This document shows, piece by piece, positions 26,458-34,900 of a DNA stretch of 64,000 bases. The notes under the pieces were generated by a model. That model was not told the origin of the DNA. It saw only the letters and a list, made by a program, of their open reading frames with translations, and did no database searches. Source of the stretch: Parafrankia irregularis (GTDB taxonomy: Bacteria; Actinomycetota; Actinomycetes; Frankiales; Frankiaceae); the NCBI RefSeq assembly GCF_001536285.1, contig NZ_FAOZ01000025.1:60589-124588 (forward strand), read 5' to 3'. Position 1 is the first letter of the stretch, and each line of letters opens with the position of its first letter. The translations under genes and the position numbers were made by a program.

Positions 26458-26774
26458 GGCCGTGACCAGAAAAAGCGATAGCTCCGATTTCACCACCGCC
26501 ACGGGGATGGCGCTCCGCGACCTGCCGGGGCGCCATCCCGTTCCGCTCACGAGAAAGGCAACCGCGGTCGGTCCCTGCCGGCATCGATTCGCTCGCGATC
26601 ACCGACCGTGAGCCTGACCGACGGCGCGGCGCTCCACCCGCGCAGGGGTTGCCTCGGCAGCAGCGCGTGCGAGCCGGGCAATGCCGGCACGAGCACGACC
26701 CAGTGGGCCTCCACCGCTCGAAACCGAAGCCCACAGCGAGTGAACACACACGCTCGTAGGCGTCGTACATCACG

Positions 26775-27038
26775 CTCAGGGCCAGTTCGACGCATGGCCC
26801 CGCCTTCCGGCTGGTGCCGAACTGCGGCCTGGTGACTTGGTGTTCTTTGGTGGCGGCCCGGCGGAGTCACTCATGTCGGCCTCTACCTGGGAGTCCGGGA
26901 CGGCCGGCCGGTGATGGTGGACGCGCCTCATCGAGGCGCGCCGTCATCCGGGTCGAGGCGTTCCCGACCGTAGGGGTCGCCTGGGGTGCGGACATCTACC
27001 TGGGCGCCACCCGACCCGCCTCTGACCATCGACCTTGA
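26775..27038 (+). pseudogene. NlpC/P60 (C40) cell-wall peptidase, C-terminal remnant
   Basis: In three successive frames: FDAWPRLPAGAELRPGDLVF, then VTHVGLYLGVRDGRPVMVDA with the catalytic His, then VEAFPTVGVAWGADIYLGAT. Together these are the last 80 or so residues of an NlpC/P60 endopeptidase. The catalytic Cys part is gone and at least two frameshifts are present. The surrounding 26458-26774 and 27039-27238 show no gene. Confidence 0.65.
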
Positions 27039-27238
27039 GTCAACGGGGCGAAGAGACGAGGAGACACGCGCAAACAACTCGCAGGAGATTGCCAGTTGGA
27101 CGAATCACGTCTTCTTCGCCGATCGAGGAGGAGGTAAGGGATACCGAAAGGGATCATTAATGTGGGTGGGGTGTGAGGGGTCGGGTCCGCCGGCCCCGCC
27201 GGCAAGGGAGTTCCGGTCGACACTGGTGCCTGGCTGAA

Positions 27239-27679
27239 TCAGGCCGCATCTGGTTGCCGGCGTGGCGGGCGCTTGCGGAGACGTAGTTTCGCGTAAACGG
27301 CCCGGGTCGACGTCTTGGCGGTCCGTGCCGCGAGGTCCTCGAAGTAGACCCAGAAGTTTGGTATATGTTCTCGCTCTGCGTAGACGTATGGTGCCAGGGC
27401 GTCCCACAGATACACGATCGATTCGCCGTAGGAGCCGATAACCAGGTCTTCGCTGATCACCTGGTGCGCGATGAGTTTACCAAGGTCGTCATAGATCAGC
27501 CCGATGGTATTGGCCTGGTCGCGTGCCTGCTGCGGCAGATCACGCCAGGCGCATCCGGCGGCGTGCTCCCTCGACAACCTGTTCAGGATGTATTCCTGCG
27601 CCTCGAACCACTCCGGGTAGCGCGACGCCTTGAAGGCATCGAGAACCACGGGCAGGTGGTTCGCGCGGCAGTGTTGCAT
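27239..27679 (-). pseudogene. DUF4760-like protein, N-terminus lost to IS6 insertion
   Basis: 146-residue reading. VVLDAFKASRYPEWFEAQEY, RDQANTIGLIYDDLGKLIAH and YLWDALAPYVYAEREHIPNF resemble DUF4760 proteins (function unknown, helical). Family members normally start with one or two membrane helices, missing here. The first few codons (MQHC) come from the terminal repeat of the adjoining IS6 element at 27668, so the original 5' end has been replaced. Confidence 0.6.
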
Positions 27680-28373
27680 CGGCGAAGTCCGCCATCACGC
27701 GGCTGCGGATCAGTCATGATCGAACGATGCGCCGACGTCGTGTCCGTCCACCGGTTCCGACGTCGGCGTTCGTCGGTTCCGGTTCCCGCCCGAGGTGATC
27801 GTGCTGGCGGTCCGCTGGTACCTACGGTTCGCGCTGTCGTACCGGGACGTCGAGGAGCTGCTCGCTGAGCGCGACATCGAAGTTGATCACGTAACTGTGT
27901 ACCGATGGGTCCAACGCTTCACGCCCTTGCTGGTCGACGCCGCGCGGCCATGTCGGCACCGCCCTGGGGACAGGTGGTTCGTCGACGAAACCTACGTCAA
28001 GATCTCCGGCCGGTGGACGTACCTGCACCGGGCGGTTGACCAGCACGGACACGTCATCGACGTCCTCGCCAGCGAACGACGCGACCAGGCCGCGGCCCGA
28101 AAGTTCTTCACCGCGGCGCTGTCTCACGGCCGCCGGCCGGTCGAGGTCACCACCGACAAGGCCCCTGTCTACCCTCGGGTCCTCGACGAGCTGCTTCCCG
28201 GCGCCCGCCACGTCGACGCCGCGCGGGAGAACAACCGGATCGAATCCGACCACAGCCGCCTGAAAGCCAGACTCCGACCCATGCGCGGGTTGAAACGCCT
28301 GCGCTCTGCCCAGACGATCAGCGTAGGGCATGGTCGGGTAACGGGGGCGCATTGCTGCGTCCCCGTCCCCTCA

Positions 28374-28407
28374 GAACCGTGCGTGCGCCTTCCAACGCAC
28401 ACGGCTC
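28374..28407 (-). ncRNA. group II intron domain V
   Basis: 34 nt on the minus strand from GAGCCGTGTGCGTTGGAAGG to ACGGTTC, forming the standard catalytic domain V hairpin with the AGC-type triad region and GNRA-like loop. It lies 46 bases after the reverse transcriptase stop. Confidence 0.85.
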
Positions 28408-28452
28408 AAGCAGCCCATTTTGGCTTTGCAGTCTCTGCAGTTGCTGTCCGTG

Positions 28453-30303
28453 TCAACTGCGTCTGCTGCCGGGTTGGCGGCGGGCGCAGTCAGCGTGCAT
28501 GTATATCCCCATGTGCATGGTTTGGGTCGTGCTTGTGTGGCGTCCAGCCCGGCCGTCCGCGTTTCCTGTGATGATGTCCTTTCGTTCGATCGCCTTGCGG
28601 ATTGCGCGGAACCAGTTCTCCCATTCGCCGGGGAGGTTCGGGGTGCGGTCGGCGAACAGCAGACTGTGGCCACAACCCGGGCACCTGCCGTCCTGTACGC
28701 GCAGGGCGTGTTGGATGGACGATGCCAATGGTGGGCTGTGACGGGTCTGCCGCCGACGTCGGTCGGCCCAGTAATCGGCAAGGGCCGGGTCGTCCGGTGA
28801 CGACCGGCCCGCGACCATGACGTGCCGGATGATCGGAGTCCAGGCGTATTTATGCAGGTAGGCGCCGGTCTTGTGGTCTCCGAACACCCACTGATCGTTC
28901 CTGGACTCGTTGAATGGGCCCCAGTAGCGCTTTATGATCCACTGTCGGCCTTTGTTGGGGTGGGCGCCCCGAGCCCACTGGTCGAGTTGCACCCAGAGGA
29001 CCCGGTCCAGATCGCTGAACGCCTTCTTTGCCACCCCTGTCCGGTAGTAGGCCGCCTGCCCCCTGATGACGGGGTTCAGCTTGCCTATCACGGCCGAGGC
29101 GGGCTGTCCCCGCAGCGCCCGCAGTTCGGCCTTCATCCGCCGCCGTATCCTGACCAGCGCCTCCTCGCTGGGTTTTATAAGAATTTTCGGGCCGTCCTTC
29201 GTCGGGTAACGGCGGACGTTGAATGAGAGGAAGTCGAAGCCCTCGGTGTCGGTGGTGATCCGGGTCTTTGCGTCGTTGAGACGCAGACCCTTCGGAGCCA
29301 GCCACACAGCAAGGCACTCCCGCGCCGCTTCGGCCTGTTCCCGGCTGTGGCACAGCACGACCAGGTCGTCGGCGTAGACGACGACGGCGGGGCAGTCCCG
29401 GGCCAGTTCTCCATTCTTCCGATATCTGACCCCGACGGCTTCCTCTATGCCCTGCAGCGCTATATTGAGTAGCAGCGGCGAAATGACCCCGCCCTGGGGA
29501 GTTCCTTCCGGGGTCGGGGCGTATCGGTTGTTGTCCACCACCCCTGCCCGCAACCACCCTGCTATCTGATCCTTCCCAGGGAATCCGCGGAGGCGGCCGA
29601 GCAGGTGGCGATGGTCGATTCTGTCGAACGCGGCCTGTAGATCCGCGTCGAGGATCCACCCGCGTTTCGCCCCTTTCTTTCCCAGCAGGGAGAAGATCTT
29701 CTCGATCGCGTCATGGCAGCCTCGTCCGGGCCGGAAGCCATACTGGCTGGCATCCAGCCGGGCTTCCCACTCGGGTTCCAACGCGTTCTTGACCCGGTTC
29801 TGCTGGGCGCGGTCCGCGATGACGGGTATACCGAGTGGTCTGCTTTTTCCATTTTTCTTGGGGACGTGCACCCGTCGGACGGGGAGTGGGACCGTGCCCG
29901 ATCCGCAGCGATGCAGCCAATGGGCCAACGAGGCCCGCTGCCGAGAGGTCATGGCGACCTCGCCGTCCACTCCCGGAGTCCTTCGGCCGGAGTTGCGCTG
30001 GCTTACCTGCCGCACGCTGACCAACGTGTTGGCACGGCTGCGCAACATCAGTCTCTGTAGATTTCGGGCGCGCTTCATATCGCCTGCCTGCGTCGCCTTG
30101 AAGATCCTCTGCCGTAACCGCGCTACCTGCCTGTCCTGAGACAACCAGTCGAGGGCATCCCAGTCCGGTAGGTCCTCGGGTCCGTTCACCCCGGCTTCGG
30201 GCACGGCCGATACCGCCACCACGGCGGTGCTGGTCGTGTCCTTCACCGAAGCGCCCAACGTGCCCCTCGGACTCGGGCGGTTCCTGGTCATCGGTGTGTT
30301 CAA
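28453..30303 (-). CDS. group II intron reverse transcriptase/maturase
   Basis: 616 aa. Reverse transcriptase blocks in order: RVHVPKKNGKSRPLGIPVIA (RT1-2), YGFRPGRGCHDA (RT2a/3), RGWILDADLQAAFDRIDH (RT3), TPQGGVISPLLLNI (RT4), VVYADDLVVLC (RT5, catalytic YADD), then the maturase X domain (FNESRNDQWVFGD, YAWTPIIRHVMVAG). The C-terminus has CPGCGHSLLFADRTP and HADCARR, a Cys-rich end where HNH endonucleases are found in related proteins, but the usual EVHH-type core is altered. Acts in splicing and retrohoming of its own intron. ATG at 30303 or 30291. Confidence 0.93.
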   Translation of the reverse strand: MNTPMTRNRPSPRGTLGASVKDTTSTAVVAVSAVPEAGVNGPEDLPDWDALDWLSQDRQVARLRQRIFKATQAGDMKRARNLQRLMLRSRANTLVSVRQVSQRNSGRRTPGVDGEVAMTSRQRASLAHWLHRCGSGTVPLPVRRVHVPKKNGKSRPLGIPVIADRAQQNRVKNALEPEWEARLDASQYGFRPGRGCHDAIEKIFSLLGKKGAKRGWILDADLQAAFDRIDHRHLLGRLRGFPGKDQIAGWLRAGVVDNNRYAPTPEGTPQGGVISPLLLNIALQGIEEAVGVRYRKNGELARDCPAVVVYADDLVVLCHSREQAEAARECLAVWLAPKGLRLNDAKTRITTDTEGFDFLSFNVRRYPTKDGPKILIKPSEEALVRIRRRMKAELRALRGQPASAVIGKLNPVIRGQAAYYRTGVAKKAFSDLDRVLWVQLDQWARGAHPNKGRQWIIKRYWGPFNESRNDQWVFGDHKTGAYLHKYAWTPIIRHVMVAGRSSPDDPALADYWADRRRRQTRHSPPLASSIQHALRVQDGRCPGCGHSLLFADRTPNLPGEWENWFRAIRKAIERKDIITGNADGRAGRHTSTTQTMHMGIYMHADCARRQPGSRRS

Positions 30304-31096
30304 AGGGCCACCTGGCTCACGTCAGCTCCCTTTCGGGCCCAGGCACGGGTCAGGCCTGGTATACGGCCAGTTATGCGGGCGCGGCCGGTTGAAGGCCCCG
30401 CCATCTGCACCCGCCTTCCTGTCACCTTTCGGCTGCCGCCCTTCGCTTCTTGAGTCATCCTTTCCCGCCACAGTATTAAGCCCCCCTCACGGTCGGCTTA
30501 CCGGAGCCGGTCAGCTCTCCGGACCTCGACGGGGTTTCCGCGTTCCACACATGTGAGATACAGCCGGGATTGGGTGCCCTCTCTACCCCGGGGCCATGGT
30601 GCTCATACGGCCAGAGGAAAGAACCCCAGCCGCCATCGCCGTCTCCCAGCGGCAGGCCCTGGACGCCGGTCTTGTATTCCATCTCCGGCGCTTCTGATTA
30701 CGAGGCTTCCATCAAGGGTTCACCTTATTCACCCTTCCGGCCTTCCCCTCGCCTGTTCCCGACGGATGGACATCGGTTCTTGGGCTTTTCCCCGGGCTTC
30801 ACACCCAGCCGCATGGGGTGCATGCGGCGCGCGTGCCAGGGCGGGGACGGGCTCCCGAGCACTAGCCCGGAGACTCAGTACCGATCACCGGCCCTCCATC
30901 ACTGGTCTCACTCACTCTGTGCGACTTCGTCGTCGCATCGTTCGTCCAGAACATCCGCCGCGGCCACTACGAACTTGGGATCGGCACTGACCCGCACGCA
31001 CGGCTGACAGCCGCGTTTACCGAGCTCACCCTCGCGATCTGATCACCCGCTCGACAGGGGCAACCATGCCCTGCCTTCCCCCAACGCAACAGACCC

Positions 31097-31407
31097 CGCT
31101 CCAGCACCCCGGGCAGCTGTTCGCGGAAGGTCTGCCGGCAGCCACGGTCGGGCAGACTAGCCGACGGACCCGCACGATCACAGCACCCGGCGGGCGTCGA
31201 TCGCGACATCCGCCAGCGTCCACTCGTGATAGCTGTGCACCCGCGAGGTCACGACCCCGCAACCCGGGCAGGCCACCGGCCCCTCAGATGTCCGGGCCCG
31301 CACTCGGACCGGACCAGACTGCCCTCGCCGGCCGCATCCTCGATGACCAGCGGCGACAGACCCGGAAACACCAGCTTAACCAGACGATTCGTTCCCGACA
31401 TGACCAT
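31097..31407 (-). pseudogene. ISL3-family transposase N-terminal remnant
   Basis: Minus-strand readings in more than one frame: MSGTNRLVKLVFPGLSPLVI, then CPGCGVVTSRVHSYHEWTLA and VLIVRVRRLVCPT, then RQTFREQLPGVLERG. This is the zinc-ribbon N-terminus of ISL3 transposases (CPxCG...SRVHS). The remainder is cut off exactly at the IS6 end, so the IS6 insertion or a later deletion removed it. 31411-31588 shows nothing else. Confidence 0.6.
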
Positions 31408-31609
31408 CGTGTCGCCTCACGCCGAGCGGATCGGCCGCCTTCCAACGTGAGGCCTAGCCGTGGACCATGCTCCGTCACCACCGAAGGCGAGCCAGAGCCG
31501 ATAAAGAGGATCATGAATATCGACGTACGTCGCGCAACGTGATCGTCGGACATGCGCGTCATCTCCGGAGCGGTCATCGTGGGCCTACATGGCTGAAGGA
31601 GGCCGGCCC

Positions 31610-33283
31610 TTGACGGATGGCGGCATCGAGACCCGAGGGGACAGGACGCCCTCGGCGGGCCGGGTGCGCGGCGTGCGGGCTCGGCCCGTCACGGATCGGA
31701 CCTTCCATATCCTGCTGGCGCTGGTGACGGCGCTGTTCGTACCAGCGGCCGCGGGCCAGCTGGCCTTCTCCGGTCAGCCGCGGCTGGTCGCCCAGGCGAC
31801 GGCTCTGTTCGTCTGCGGCGTGGCGTCGACCGTGTTCGCGGTCATCGGCATCGCGCGCACACGCGGCATCGGCCGTAGGTGGCGGGTGCTGGTCGCCGCC
31901 GGCCCACTCTCCGCGCTTCCCAGCGCGGTCGAATGGACACGCCAGTACTCTTCCGGTGATCCGCTGGAACTTCAGCTGACGCCCAGCGAGAGCCTGTTCC
32001 TGATCGCTCCGCTCCTCACGGTCGCAGGCCTGATCTGCGTGCCCGCCCGCACCGGCGACGGGCCGACCCGAGCGCCTCCGGACAGTGGCTGGTGGCCGCG
32101 GTACTCCCACGCGGTCATCGCACTGGACAGCCTGATGATCATCCTGTCCATCCTCATGATCGCTTGGTTCGCTGTGCTGCGGGACATCACCCACAGCAGG
32201 ATCAGCGGGACGTCGTTCGTCATCGCGGTCACCTTCGTGGTCGTCTTGGCGCTGCCGGTGGTGGTTCTGGTACTCGTGGCGACCTTCCGCCGGCCCCGCA
32301 ACGGCCGCGCGGTCGCCCTGCTCGGTGCCGGCCTCGTCGTGCTCGCCGCGTCCGAAACGGTGCTGGTCCAGCTCAGCCTGCCTGACCCGGACGGCGCGGA
32401 GGGCAGCATGCCGACATGGCTCGGAGCGGCCGCGGGTCCACTGCTGGTCGCCCTCGCCATGATCGCCCCCGAGCGGGACAGCCGGCCACCCGCGCCTGCG
32501 GTCGCCTGCCCCACAGCCAGCCGATTCCTCTGGTCGGGGCAGGAGGTCCGTCACTGGCTGCACGCCTATCTGCCCTATCTGCCGCTCAGCGTCGCCGCGG
32601 CGCTCGTCCTGGCAAGCGCCCTGCGCGACGGTGGGTTGTACGGGCTGCCCCTCTACCTGGCGATCTGCCTCGCCATGCTGGTCAGCCTCCGCCAGATCGT
32701 CATAATCGCGGAGAACCGCCGGCTGGTCAGCGATGTACGGCGTGCGCACCAGCGGCTTGAGTACCAGGCGCATCACGACGGGCTGACCGGCCTGGCCAAC
32801 CGCGTCCTGTTCACCCGCGAGCTCGAGAAGGCGGTGACCGCGCACCGCCGACACGGAACACCCGTCGTCGTGTTGTTCTGCGATATCGACCACTTCAAGA
32901 CCGTCAACGACACGTATGGCCATTCCGCCGGCGACGAACTCCTCCGTACGGTCGCAGCCCGCCTGCACACCGCCATACGCGACGGTGACCTCGCCGCCCG
33001 TCTCGGCGGCGACGAGTTCGCCGTCCTCCTCACCGGCACCAGTACCGACGCCAGCCCCCACACTGTCGGCGAGCAGTGCGCCCGACGGATCGCGATCGGC
33101 ATGCTCCGGCCCATCACCCTGGCCGGTCGCCCTGCGCGGATACAGATCAGTATCGGTCTGGCGATCGCCGACGGGCGGCAGCCCTCCACCTCCGCCGAAC
33201 AGATACTCCATCAGGCCGATACCCGTATGTATGACGCGAAGCGCAGGCGGGCGAAACCCCGACGAAGAACCCTGGCTATCTGA
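31610..33283 (+). CDS. integral membrane diguanylate cyclase (GGDEF)
   Basis: 557 aa from TTG 31610, preferred because AAGGAGG lies 7 bases upstream; ATG 31589 is an alternative without such a site. About eight to nine hydrophobic helices fill residues 20-370 (for example TFHILLALVTALFVPAAAG, VIALDSLMIILSILMIAWFA, FVIAVTFVVVLALPVVVLV), followed by a linker helix and a GGDEF domain: HHDGLTGLANRVLFTREL, FCDIDHFKTVND, and active-site GGDEF. RDGD five residues before it is an I-site. Expected to make c-di-GMP in response to a membrane signal. Single gene. Confidence 0.9.
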   Translation: MTDGGIETRGDRTPSAGRVRGVRARPVTDRTFHILLALVTALFVPAAAGQLAFSGQPRLVAQATALFVCGVASTVFAVIGIARTRGIGRRWRVLVAAGPLSALPSAVEWTRQYSSGDPLELQLTPSESLFLIAPLLTVAGLICVPARTGDGPTRAPPDSGWWPRYSHAVIALDSLMIILSILMIAWFAVLRDITHSRISGTSFVIAVTFVVVLALPVVVLVLVATFRRPRNGRAVALLGAGLVVLAASETVLVQLSLPDPDGAEGSMPTWLGAAAGPLLVALAMIAPERDSRPPAPAVACPTASRFLWSGQEVRHWLHAYLPYLPLSVAAALVLASALRDGGLYGLPLYLAICLAMLVSLRQIVIIAENRRLVSDVRRAHQRLEYQAHHDGLTGLANRVLFTRELEKAVTAHRRHGTPVVVLFCDIDHFKTVNDTYGHSAGDELLRTVAARLHTAIRDGDLAARLGGDEFAVLLTGTSTDASPHTVGEQCARRIAIGMLRPITLAGRPARIQISIGLAIADGRQPSTSAEQILHQADTRMYDAKRRRAKPRRRTLAI

Positions 33284-33368
33284 CGGCCTGGACTGCCGGA
33301 CGGCACGACAGCGTCGTGCCGAGGGCGTGGGCGAGCGTACGCGCCAAGGCGCATCGGGTCACGTCCAG

Positions 33369-34734
33369 GGGCGTGGTGTACGGAGAGTGACTCCGCGTGA
33401 TCCTGACTGAAGGTTATGCGGCGAGGGCTTCGGGTGTCACGCGGATCTCGGGTGTGTCGGATGGGTTGTTCGCGGCGTCGACTTTCGCGAGGACTTCCAC
33501 GCCGAAGTAGCGGTGAGTTTCGATCCACTCGTCGTGCTGTTCGGCGAGAACCGCACCGACGAGACGTATGATGGCTCCACGGTCAGGGAAGATACCCACG
33601 ACGTCGGTGCGTCGCCTGATTTCCTTGTTCAGGCGTTCCTGCGGGTTCGAGGACCAGATCTGCCGCCAGATCTCCCGCGGGTAGGCGGTGAACGCGAGCA
33701 GGTCGACTTTCGCTTCGGAGAGATGTTCCGCAGCGCGAGGAAGTTTTTCGGCCAGTCCGTCGACGACCCGGTCGAACTGGACGACGACCTCGTTCGCGTC
33801 AGCCTGATCGAAGATTGTTCGCACGACGGTGGCGACCCACGGCTGCGACGATTTCGGTGTCAGGACGAGCAGGTCTCGCAGGTAATGAGTCCGGCATCTC
33901 TGCCACGAGGCGCCGGGCAGGGTCGCTCCGATCGCGTTGACCAGACCGCGGTGGGCGTCCGAGGTCACCAGCCGCACCCCGGACAGGCCCCGGGCGACCA
34001 GACCACGGAAGAACGCCAGCCAACCGGCACCGTCCTCGCTGCTCACGACGTCCAGGCCGAGGATCTCCCGGTGCCCGTCACCGTTGACCCCGACCGCGAG
34101 CAGACAGTGCACGTTGATCACACGGCCGCCCTCGCGGACCTTCATCGTCAACGCGTCGGCCTGCACGAACCGGTACGGACCGGCGTCCAACGGTCTCGAC
34201 CGGAACGCCTCGACCTGGCCGTCGAGGTGCTTCGCGAGCTCGGACACCTGCGACTTCGAGATGTGTGCCACCCCGAGCTGCTCGACGAGTTTGTCGACAC
34301 GGCGGGTCGACACCCCGAGAAGATATGACGTCGCGACGACCGAGATCAGGGCCTGTTCCGCCCGCCGGCGGCGGGTCAGCAGCCATTCCGGGAAGTACGA
34401 CCCGGTCCGCAGCTTCGGAATCGCGATATCAAGTGTCCCGGCCCGGGTATCCCACTCGCGCGTCCGGTAGCCGTTGCGGCGATTCGTTCGATCCGGTGAT
34501 ATCTCGCCGTATTCGGCGCCACAGGCACTGTCCGCCTCGGCGCTCATCAACGCCTCCGCGAACGCCTTCACCATCGAGCCCAACAGATCCGGACTCGCCG
34601 CCAGCAGTTCCTTGCCGAACCCCTCGGCATCGGCCACAGTCGGACGCACGGCCATCGCGTATCTCCTCATCGAGTCGCTTTCGCAGGTTTCTCGTGAGGA
34701 TCACGCGGTGGTCGCTCTACGTCACGGACCGCCA
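33369..34734 (-). mobile_element. IS256-family insertion sequence
   Basis: About 1.37 kb with imperfect terminal inverted repeats: GGCGTGGTGTACGGAGAGTG then ACTCCGCGTGATCCT at the left, and on the other strand GGCGGTCCGTGACGTAGAGC then GACCACCGCGTGATCCT at the right. No clear target duplication recognised. Confidence 0.8.
33414..34670 (-). CDS. IS256-family transposase
   Basis: 418 aa (ATG 34670 or 34655, MAVRPTVADAEG). Mutator-type DDE transposase: EYGEISPDRTNRRNGYRTRE, LDIAIPKLRTGSYFPEWLL, YRFVQADALTMKVREGG with the first Asp, LGLDVVSSEDGAGWLAFFRG, LVTSDAHRGLVNAI with the second Asp, and the final Glu in SNPQERLNKEIRRRTDVVG. Looks intact. Two degenerate pieces of another IS256-like element lie at 43.6-43.9 kb. 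Confidence 0.92.
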   Translation of the reverse strand: MRRYAMAVRPTVADAEGFGKELLAASPDLLGSMVKAFAEALMSAEADSACGAEYGEISPDRTNRRNGYRTREWDTRAGTLDIAIPKLRTGSYFPEWLLTRRRRAEQALISVVATSYLLGVSTRRVDKLVEQLGVAHISKSQVSELAKHLDGQVEAFRSRPLDAGPYRFVQADALTMKVREGGRVINVHCLLAVGVNGDGHREILGLDVVSSEDGAGWLAFFRGLVARGLSGVRLVTSDAHRGLVNAIGATLPGASWQRCRTHYLRDLLVLTPKSSQPWVATVVRTIFDQADANEVVVQFDRVVDGLAEKLPRAAEHLSEAKVDLLAFTAYPREIWRQIWSSNPQERLNKEIRRRTDVVGIFPDRGAIIRLVGAVLAEQHDEWIETHRYFGVEVLAKVDAANNPSDTPEIRVTPEALAA

Positions 34735-34900
34735 CTCCGGCGAGTCGCTAGACGATCGCGATCCGTACACCACGTCAGTGGACTCCACTGCGCATCGGCG
34801 GTGCTGGCGGGTAAATCCCCTCGAAGTCGGCCCGCTGCACGCTCCAACGACTCATCCCGGGTACACGCTCCGACGACTCGTCACCGGGTATGGGAGGGGC

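Larger units (their letters stand above)
28333..30938 (-). mobile_element. complete group II intron, antisense within IS6 transposase
   Basis: Boundaries are placed by comparison with the uninterrupted IS6 copy. Minus-strand 5' end reads ATGCGACGACGAAG (consensus GTGYG, first base differs); the 3' end reads CCCGTTACCCGAC, ending AC as expected. It encodes a full reverse transcriptase and carries a canonical domain V and a domain VI hairpin (28340-28365). About 640 bases of ribozyme sequence (domains I-IV) precede the protein gene. It seems intact. Confidence 0.8.
27727..31042 (+). pseudogene. IS6-family transposase, frameshifted and split by group II intron
   Basis: Exon 1 (27727-28332) and exon 2 (30939-31042) join as ISVGHA-FVQNIRRGHYELGIG and give a protein collinear with the 237-aa transposase at 54323. 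DDE motifs: WFVDETYVK, VTTDKAPVYP and RENNRIESDH. A missing T near 27777 (GGTTCC where GGTTTCC is needed) shifts the frame between FVG and FRFPPEV, so the gene was inactive whether or not the intron splices. The intron lies antisense to the transposase. Confidence 0.8.
27668..31096 (+). mobile_element. IS6-family element carrying a group II intron
   Basis: Ends: GGCAGTGTTGCATCGGCG at 27668 and, reversed, GGGGTCTGTTGCGTTGGGGG near 31096, both IS6-type (GGxxxTGTTGC). The related copy at 54266-55098 has GGCTCTGTTGCATCGGCG. Removing the intron at 28333-30938 restores an element of about 0.8 kb, the normal IS6 size. Confidence 0.75.

Noticed and set aside
31574..33211. 545-codon minus-strand frame opposite the membrane cyclase
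   Set aside because: Antisense shadow with repetitive Asp/Arg/Gln composition.
34265..34900. Extended N-terminus of the GGDEF-EAL gene reaching back into the IS256 element
   Set aside because: Overlaps the transposase and inverted repeat; Arg/Pro/Ser-rich non-protein composition; a good ATG with GGGAGG lies at 34901.
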